NCBI GenBank assembly: GCA_026388155.1
Contig: JAPLKI010000018.1
Location: 1 to 64,000 of the forward strand
Source: Elusimicrobiota bacterium
GTDB lineage: Bacteria > Elusimicrobiota > Elusimicrobia > Elusimicrobiales > UBA9959
Length of the DNA stretch: 64,000 nucleotides
Reading direction: 5' to 3'
How positions within the stretch are numbered: position 1 is the stretch's first letter; each line of letters starts with the position of its first letter. Shown here piece by piece: positions 58,595 to 64,000 of this stretch. The notes beneath the pieces were generated by a model that was not told the origin of the DNA, made no database searches, and saw only the letters and a list, made by a program, of their open reading frames with translations. Made by a program: the position numbers and the translations under genes.

Positions 58595-59305
58595 TTATTT
58601 GAAAGGTTTCAGGAGCCGGTCGTGCCACTTGGCCATTTTTTCGTGCAGAAGGTCCGGAATGTTCCTGTAAAGAGCGGCCAAAAACCTCCAGCGCGACGGG
58701 GTGTACACGTTCCGGCGCTTTTTCAGTACGGCCTTAAATATGTCGCGGGCCGAGCTTTCCTCTTTTCCCGCGATGTAGGCGGGTATGACATTGGTCACGG
58801 AGATATCCGCGCCGGAGAGAGCCGCCGCCTGCCGCAGTCCCTCAAGATAATTGGAGATAAAAGCCTTTGAGGCGTTGTAAGCCGGGCAGGCGCCGTGGCC
58901 CCTGATGGCTCCGATAGAGGAGACCCCGGCTAGCCGCCCGGACCCTTTTTTTAGAAAATATCCGAAAGCGGCGTTCAGGACGCCGGCGCAGCCGAGGGCG
59001 TTTATCTCTATGGCTTTCTTCTCTATTTCCCAGTCGGTTTTGCGGTCCCATTCAAAATGCCCGGCGCTTACAATAACGGCGTCCGTCCCGCCAGGCTGTT
59101 CGGCCAGTTCCAGAAAATCTTTTCTGCTTTTCTCAGGGTCGGAGAGGTCCATCTTCCTGACCGTGACGCCGGGGTATAGCGCGCTGAAATCCTTTATGGA
59201 CTCATCCCGCGTTCCCGTGACCGCTACTTCCCACTTGTTGAATAGGAACACCCCGGCCAGAGCCCTGCCCAGCCCCGAAGTTCCCCCGATAATGATAACT
59301 TTCAT
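58595..59305 (-). CDS. Short-chain dehydrogenase/reductase
   Basis: 236 residues. NAD(P)-binding IIIGGTSGLGRALAG, DAVIVSAG, the catalytic Ser in GVSSIGAIRGHG and the YNASK motif are all present, so it is active. SDRs of this kind reduce or oxidise hydroxyl groups on sugars or lipids. First gene of the minus-strand set SDR, methyltransferase, DegT aminotransferase, radical SAM, deacetylase, all tightly spaced (2-53 bases, with one overlap). Confidence 0.9.
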   Translation of the reverse strand: MKVIIIGGTSGLGRALAGVFLFNKWEVAVTGTRDESIKDFSALYPGVTVRKMDLSDPEKSRKDFLELAEQPGGTDAVIVSAGHFEWDRKTDWEIEKKAIEINALGCAGVLNAAFGYFLKKGSGRLAGVSSIGAIRGHGACPAYNASKAFISNYLEGLRQAAALSGADISVTNVIPAYIAGKEESSARDIFKAVLKKRRNVYTPSRWRFLAALYRNIPDLLHEKMAKWHDRLLKPFK

Positions 59306-59451
59306 ATAAATAAGATTCTATAAATTAAACAGGGACAGCGGCCGTTTTTTTCGTCGTTTCATAGGGGAATTGCGCTTGGAACCCCACCTCGGATATTGTA
59401 TTATTTACCTTGCTCCTTCATTGCGGCGGACTCAGCTCCGGGGTGTAGAAC

Positions 59452-60453
59452 ATGGGGATAACTTTAGTCACAGGCGCGGCGGGTTTTATCGGCTCCCATC
59501 TGACGGAAGCGCTTATAAAGTCGGGCAGGAAGGTACGGGCTTTCGTGCAGACGGACAGCCGGCACCTGGACTATATACGGGGTCTGGGCGCCGAGATATT
59601 TTACGGCGACCTGCTGGACAAAGAAAGCCTGGCCAAAGCTCTTGACGGAGTGGACGAGGTATTCCACCTGGCCGCCAATGTCCGCCCGCAGCACTGGTTC
59701 TATTCAAGGACGGGTCTCGCCAGAGAGTTCGACAAGGTTAACAACATCGGCACCAGGAACCTGGCCGACCTCTCCAAAGGCAAAGTTAAAACATTTGTTT
59801 ACTATAGCAGCATAGCCGCGGCCGGAGTGCGTTCCCTGATGGACGAGACCTGCGACGCCCTGCCCGAAACTGAATACGGGGCTAGCAAGTATGACGCGGA
59901 ACAATACCTGCTTGAACTGCACAAAAAAGAGGGCTTCCCGGTGAAGGTGGTGCGCCCCGGCTCCGTTTACGGCCCCCGCAACCTCAACATGGCCATGGTG
60001 TTCAAGTTCCTGAAATACTCGATTTTCCCGTTTTTCGGCAAAGGGAATAATTCGGTGCCGTTCACTTATGTGGAGAACCTGGTAGACGCCACAATGTTCG
60101 TGGCCGAAAAGGCGCCGTACGGTGAAAAATATTTTGTGGTGGAAGACCCGCTGACCATGAGGGAGTTCTTCGGGGGGCTGGCCTCCGGGATAGACGGGCG
60201 GCTGTCCGGTTTTTATGTGCCGATGTGGCTTATCTACAGCGGTTTATTCGTGAAGGAAGCCCTGGAGCGCCTGTTCTTTTTCAGGTTCTTCCCCATGCGC
60301 ATGGATATACGCCTGAACACTGCCCAAGTGCCCTGCAGCGACTGGATCTGCAGCAATGAAAAAATAAAAAAGCTGGGCTGGAAGCCGGCGGTGGGCCGCG
60401 AAGAAAGCCTGCGCAGGACCGCCCGCTGGTACAAGGACAACGGCTTAGTGTAG
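59452..60453 (+). CDS. NAD-dependent epimerase/dehydratase
   Basis: 333 residues. Extended SDR: LVTGAAGFIGSHLTEALIKSG (NAD), GDLLDKESL, VFHLAANV, the Ser in YYSSIAAAGV and YGASKYDAEQ with Tyr and Lys catalytic residues, then RPGSVYGPRN. It probably acts on a nucleotide sugar or a lipid-linked one; a hydrophobic C-terminal segment (YVPMWLIYSGLFV) could tie it to the membrane, as in 3-beta-HSD-like members. It is divergent from the SDR and opens the last plus-strand operon. Its stop codon lies in a short inverted repeat. Confidence 0.87.
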   Translation: MGITLVTGAAGFIGSHLTEALIKSGRKVRAFVQTDSRHLDYIRGLGAEIFYGDLLDKESLAKALDGVDEVFHLAANVRPQHWFYSRTGLAREFDKVNNIGTRNLADLSKGKVKTFVYYSSIAAAGVRSLMDETCDALPETEYGASKYDAEQYLLELHKKEGFPVKVVRPGSVYGPRNLNMAMVFKFLKYSIFPFFGKGNNSVPFTYVENLVDATMFVAEKAPYGEKYFVVEDPLTMREFFGGLASGIDGRLSGFYVPMWLIYSGLFVKEALERLFFFRFFPMRMDIRLNTAQVPCSDWICSNEKIKKLGWKPAVGREESLRRTARWYKDNGLV

Positions 60454-60536
60454 TGTCCCGCTATGCGTGCTCTTCGTTCCTTGTTTCTCTCCAAAACTCG
60501 GTCAGTCAAAGGTCTAGCTATTTGCGGGACACTCCA
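60451..60536. repeat. Hairpin with TGTCCCGC / GCGGGACA ends
   Basis: 60452-60461 and 60524-60533 are a perfect 10-bp inverted repeat (AGTGTCCCGC/GCGGGACACT), with a 62-base interior. It includes the stop codon of the epimerase and spans the gap to the next gene. Ends of this type recall REP-like or small hairpin elements moved by Y1 transposases. Confidence 0.5.
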
Positions 60537-60545
60537 CTACCTTAT

Positions 60546-61547
60546 ATGTATTTTGAAACTTCGCTCAAAGAAAAGGTCCTTAAATTTATCCGGCTTGTCT
60601 CAAAAAGTTACGCTTACCCTCCCCGCGACATAACCATCGAGGTGTCTACCGTCTGCGGCCAGAAATGCGCCATGTGTTTCAGGTCTCCCCTGGGGGTCTC
60701 CGAAAGAACGATGAGCCTTGAGCTTTTTACCGGAGTCCTCTCCGGTATAAAACTCGCTTTCGCAGGCAAACAGCCCGGGTATCTTAATTTTGTGGGGTTG
60801 GGAGAGCCTTTCTGTAACGGGGCTCTTAAAGAGATACTCAGGCTCACCAAAAAAACTTTTCCCGATACCGCCCTGAACCTTGCCACCAGCCTTTCGGTTT
60901 TCGACCGGACGCTCATGGCGGACCTGGCGGCGGAAAAGATAATAAACCGGATGAGCGTTTCCATAGACAGCCTGGACGCGGGCGGTCCGCTGCACTCCTT
61001 TACCGGCGAGATCCGGAAAAACCTCGGGCTTTTGAAAGAAATGAAAGCCTCCGGGGGATTTAAAATAAGGGTGCAGACCCTGATAAGCTCAAAAGAGCGG
61101 GTTGAGGAAGTGATAAAGTTCGCGGCTGGGGCCGGGGCGGACGAGATACAACTGATGCGCATAGACCTGCACGCCTTCAAGGGCGAGCCCCCCGTAGGGC
61201 GGCCCTCCCTGCGGGAAGAGAGGAGCATAGTGCGCTCCGCGGCGCGCCTGGCCGGCCAATCCGGGCTCCGCTGCGTGAACAACAATTCCTACAATATTTT
61301 TATGGATCTCGCCTCGGCCTGGGACAGGTATTGCCTGACTACGGATGACCATATTTTCATTGATGTGGACGGCAATGTGCTGCCCTGCTTTTATCTTAGG
61401 GATATCTCTTTCGGGAACCTGGCGCGCCAGCCGCTGGCGGAAATAAGCGAAAAAAAACGGAGCCTGTCTTTTTATAACAAGCAGAAGCGGCTCTGCGCGG
61501 GCTGCGATATCTACAAAAGAAAACATTCCGGGGGCTCAGGCGCATGA
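60546..61547 (+). CDS. Radical SAM/SPASM protein
   Basis: 333 residues from MYFETS. The 31 in-frame residues before it are spacer hairpin sequence and are left out; no strong ribosome site precedes the ATG. STVCGQKCAMCFRSP gives C37, C41 and C44. VGLGEPFCNGAL is the GGE-type motif. IFIDVDGNVLPCFYLR and CAGCDIY form a SPASM-like auxiliary site. It is coupled by a four-base overlap (ATGA) to the cobalamin-type radical SAM gene downstream. Confidence 0.85.
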   Translation: MYFETSLKEKVLKFIRLVSKSYAYPPRDITIEVSTVCGQKCAMCFRSPLGVSERTMSLELFTGVLSGIKLAFAGKQPGYLNFVGLGEPFCNGALKEILRLTKKTFPDTALNLATSLSVFDRTLMADLAAEKIINRMSVSIDSLDAGGPLHSFTGEIRKNLGLLKEMKASGGFKIRVQTLISSKERVEEVIKFAAGAGADEIQLMRIDLHAFKGEPPVGRPSLREERSIVRSAARLAGQSGLRCVNNNSYNIFMDLASAWDRYCLTTDDHIFIDVDGNVLPCFYLRDISFGNLARQPLAEISEKKRSLSFYNKQKRLCAGCDIYKRKHSGGSGA

Positions 61548-62971
61548 AAGTCCTTCTTATAAATCCTCCCCAGGAAATGGGCCCGGCCCAACGGGCTCTT
61601 GAGAACCTGATGCCGCCTTTGAACCTGATGTATCTGGCTTCGTATCTCAAGAAGGCGGGCCATGAGGTTAAGATACTGGACCTTTACGCCGGTCCGCTTC
61701 CGAAAGAAGAGGCTCTGCGGGAGGTCAAAAATTTCAATCCTTTTTTAACGGGCTTTGCCACGTATCCCGGCGGCATGGACGAAGTTTACGCGCTTTCAAA
61801 AGAAATAAAAGCGCTTTTGCCCTCCTCTTATATCGTTCTGGGCGGGCTCTACGCGAGCTACCTGCCGGAGATCTGCCTTGAACAATGCCCGGCGGACGCG
61901 GTTGTAATGGGGGAAGGCGAAGCGGTACTTTCGGAACTCGTTTCCGCGCTGGAAAAGAAAGATGACCTCTCGGGGGTGGCCGGCATCTGCTACCGGAAGA
62001 ACGGCTCCCCCGCCCGCACCGGGGCCGGAGCTATAATTGAGGACATGGACGTTTTGCCCTGGCCGGCTTATGAGCTGATAAATTTTGACCTCTACCGCCT
62101 GCCGCCGACCCGGGCTGTGCGGTACGGGCGCGTCTCCTCCATTTTATCCGCGCGGGGTTGCAATTACAACTGCAGCTTCTGCAGCCATCACTACGGCTAC
62201 AACTGCCGGGTGCGTCTAAGGAGCCCGGAAAATGTGGTGGAGGAAATGGCTTACGTGGCGGAAAAGTACGGCGTCACCGAATTCCGTTTTGAGGACTGCA
62301 CTTTCACTGCCGACCCCGCCAGAGTGAAAAAAATATGCGCTCTGATAACCGAGCACAAGCTGCCCGTGGTATGGAACTGCGACGTGCGGGCCGACACGGC
62401 CTCGGACGGGCTTTTCGCCGTCATGCGCCGGGCGGGCTGCCGGAGGATTTTTATCGGGGTGGAATCGGGCTCCCAGAAACTGCTCGGGAGTATCTCCGCC
62501 AACAAGGATATCCGGCTGGACCAGGTAAGGAACGCCGTGAAACTGGCCAGGAAGCACGGTCTCAGGACAAACTGTTCGTTCGTGCTGGGCCTTCCCGGCG
62601 AAACGCGCGAGACCGCCATGGAAACTTTCAACTTCGCCCTGGAGCTGGACCCGGATTACGCTATGTTCTCCGTGCTGGCGCCCGTGGTGGGCTCAAAGCT
62701 TTTTGAGCAGGCGGTCAAAGAGGGCAAGATAGACGTGCCCGGCTACCGGGGCGCCCATTACCTTTCCGCCTACTCAAAAAAGATAGACGTGGTGGAGATG
62801 TCGGAATTGAAAGCGGAAGAGCTTGTGAAGCTGATGAAAACCTTTAATAAGAAGTTTTATTCCAGGCCGGGTTATCTGCTGAAGCGGTTCCTGGCTATTG
62901 AATCCCTGGCCGAGGCAAAATATCTGGCCTGGGGCTTTATGCATATCTTCGGCCGGAGACGGGGGAAGTGA
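61544..62971 (+). CDS. Cobalamin-binding-type radical SAM protein
   Basis: 475 residues. N-terminal B12-domain fold (KVLLINPPQEMG, PLNLMYLASYLKKAGHEVKIL, YIVLGGLYASYLPE, VMGEGEAVLSELV), then ARGCNYNCSFCSHH (C206, C210, C213), FRFEDCTFTADPARVKKI and FIGVESGSQKLL. The C-terminal tail is basic and helical and may touch the membrane. The class includes hopanoid, antibiotic and sugar methyltransferases. It is the last gene of its operon; a long inverted repeat follows. Confidence 0.88.
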   Translation: MKVLLINPPQEMGPAQRALENLMPPLNLMYLASYLKKAGHEVKILDLYAGPLPKEEALREVKNFNPFLTGFATYPGGMDEVYALSKEIKALLPSSYIVLGGLYASYLPEICLEQCPADAVVMGEGEAVLSELVSALEKKDDLSGVAGICYRKNGSPARTGAGAIIEDMDVLPWPAYELINFDLYRLPPTRAVRYGRVSSILSARGCNYNCSFCSHHYGYNCRVRLRSPENVVEEMAYVAEKYGVTEFRFEDCTFTADPARVKKICALITEHKLPVVWNCDVRADTASDGLFAVMRRAGCRRIFIGVESGSQKLLGSISANKDIRLDQVRNAVKLARKHGLRTNCSFVLGLPGETRETAMETFNFALELDPDYAMFSVLAPVVGSKLFEQAVKEGKIDVPGYRGAHYLSAYSKKIDVVEMSELKAEELVKLMKTFNKKFYSRPGYLLKRFLAIESLAEAKYLAWGFMHIFGRRRGK

Positions 62972-63014
62972 CGGAGCCTTCCGCCAAAACGCAAAAGGGG
63001 AATTGCGGAATTTG

Positions 63015-63108
63015 GGGACGCTGCACGATAACTTGATTATTCTTGCCTCACTGTAATGCTTTGGGTTTACAAGGGGTTTAAAGTTATCGAGTTATCGTGC
63101 AGCGTCCC
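63015..63108. repeat. Inverted-repeat element, perfect 19-bp ends
   Basis: 63015-63033 (GGGACGCTGCACGATAACT) and 63090-63108 are exact reverse complements; the interior holds a smaller repeat (AAAGTTATCGAGTTATCG). It looks like a non-autonomous hairpin element of the REP or MITE kind, at the border between the biosynthetic island and AT-rich DNA. It may also act as terminator of the preceding operon. Confidence 0.7.
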
Positions 63109-63195
63109 GTATTTCCGTATTTCTAGAATAGTATTATATCATTGGAAAATCGTTATTTTACGAAGTAATTTTTTATAAGTTATATAATTTAATCT

Positions 63196-64000
63196 ATGGA
63201 ATTTCAGACCCTTGAAACACAAGAAGTTGTTCGAATCCATGAATTACTCGTAGACGAGTTTGCAAACACACCTAATCCCATATTTCCCCCAGGAGTAAAA
63301 GACATGAACATGTTGTCCTCCGCAGTGTCCAGGCAACATGCGGGGTTTGGGGCTTTTGATAAATACTCAACCCCTACTCGAAATGCGGCCACGTTAACTT
63401 TTGGCATATGCTGCAATCACCCTTTTCATAACGGCAATAAACGAACTGCATTAGTGTCATTATTAGCACATTTGGAGAAAAATAGACTTACGATTCGAGG
63501 CACATCACACAAAGAATTGGAGGCCATGATAATTAACATTGCCACACATTCATTAATCAACACTCTGCATCCTAAACAACAGACCCAGTGTCGCTCCGCA
63601 TCTTCCCAAGACACCGAGGTTGCCGCAATAGACATGTACTTAAAAGAGCGTGTGGATACTGTTAAACGTGGGGAGCGACCTATCACATATAGGCGCCTTG
63701 AAGAAATTTTAAAGAAACATGGTTATGGCCTGAAAAACCAGGATGGAAGGCATATCGATATAATTAAGTTTGAAACACACCAAAAGCTTTTTAGCAAAAA
63801 GATCGAAACGACCGAACATAAAATTGGAAGTATTTCTTTCCAAGGGACCACCGCCACTGTAAGCCCCCATACAATAAAACAGACAAGAAGGTTTTGTGGA
63901 TTAAGAGAAGAAGATGGTCACGATAGTACCTCTTTCTACGACGATGAAGCTGTAATTGATAGTTTTATTAACACTTACCGAAAAATTCTACATAGACTAG
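63196..64000 (+). CDS. Fic/Doc-family protein, cut by the window end
   Basis: At least 268 residues; the frame is open to the last base. The Fic motif is HPFHNGNKRTA at residues 75-85. It keeps the first His and the GNKR loop, but the acidic residue of HxFx(D/E)GN is Asn and the second Arg is missing, as in Doc, so phosphorylation rather than AMPylation is possible. The C-terminal half (from about 120) is not recognised. Base use is visibly richer in A and T than in all other genes here, which points to recent transfer; a toxin or defence role is plausible. No antitoxin is seen upstream. Confidence 0.78.
   Translation, partial: MEFQTLETQEVVRIHELLVDEFANTPNPIFPPGVKDMNMLSSAVSRQHAGFGAFDKYSTPTRNAATLTFGICCNHPFHNGNKRTALVSLLAHLEKNRLTIRGTSHKELEAMIINIATHSLINTLHPKQQTQCRSASSQDTEVAAIDMYLKERVDTVKRGERPITYRRLEEILKKHGYGLKNQDGRHIDIIKFETHQKLFSKKIETTEHKIGSISFQGTTATVSPHTIKQTRRFCGLREEDGHDSTSFYDDEAVIDSFINTYRKILHRL

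Overview
The window looks like a chromosomal piece of an anaerobic, Gram-negative-type bacterium with a two-membrane envelope, most likely a member of Elusimicrobiota. Seen: BamA, an OmpH/Skp-like chaperone, a nearly complete lipid A pathway that uses LpxI, a short pilin-like protein with a GQNTVEYLLML class III-type signal, a secreted protein with the TYYPAPYG motif, and a very dense set of oxygen-sensitive enzymes (ten radical SAM proteins, four U32-family proteins, a nitrogenase-like pair). The phylum is my inference from gene content and recalled similarity; no rRNA or tRNA gene was found.

Layout. 1-0.75 kb has no credible gene but carries several strongly structured elements. 0.75-31.6 kb is mostly housekeeping: a secreted protein, a TMTC-like TPR membrane protein, rlmN, a membrane sulfatase, a beta-barrel protein, a release-factor-like rescue protein, a short Rel enzyme, a ZIP transporter, then the envelope region on the minus strand (bamA, ompH, lpxD, lpxC, fabZ, lpxA, lpxI, an acyltransferase; then, after a TPR-Ser/Thr kinase and an S1-domain gene, a Gfo/Idh oxidoreductase, lpxB and msbA), and a PIN-PhoH ATPase. 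31.7-39.4 kb is a nitrogenase-paralog locus: a UbiV-like/UbiU-like U32 pair, a radical SAM gene, a NifH-NifD-like fusion of 841 residues and a NifK-like gene. 39.5-44.0 kb is a His-Xaa-Ser peptide-modification cluster (two HxsD-like proteins, the HxsB maturase, and an HxsA-like peptide with 17 Ser-His-X units) that lacks a recognisable HxsC. 44.3-63.0 kb holds a glycosyltransferase, seven further radical SAM genes outside the first loci (two of them with cobalamin-binding-type N-termini), a second UbiU/UbiV-like pair, two polysaccharide deacetylases, a DegT-type aminotransferase, a methyltransferase, an SDR and an epimerase: it resembles a biosynthetic island for an unknown modified sugar, cofactor or envelope compound. 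The window ends inside an AT-rich Fic/Doc gene of foreign character.

The most unusual content is non-coding. Two unrelated structured element families recur with stems kept by compensatory changes: family E (about 9-200 and 46758-46953) and family C (250-372, 20855-20991, 46437-46575). At two loci they occur together in the same order and orientation, E then C, which suggests a two-part structured RNA or a non-autonomous mobile element. Separately, many intergenic spacers are imperfect hairpins written in a spacer-specific short word, and at least six share an apical motif close to AAGGAGTTCCTTAT. In several genes this spacer material is translated (the NifH-NifD linker, C-terminal tails of LpxI and of a radical SAM protein). 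Smaller hairpin families lie at 378-456/52201-52239 and 52253-52310/56595-56654.
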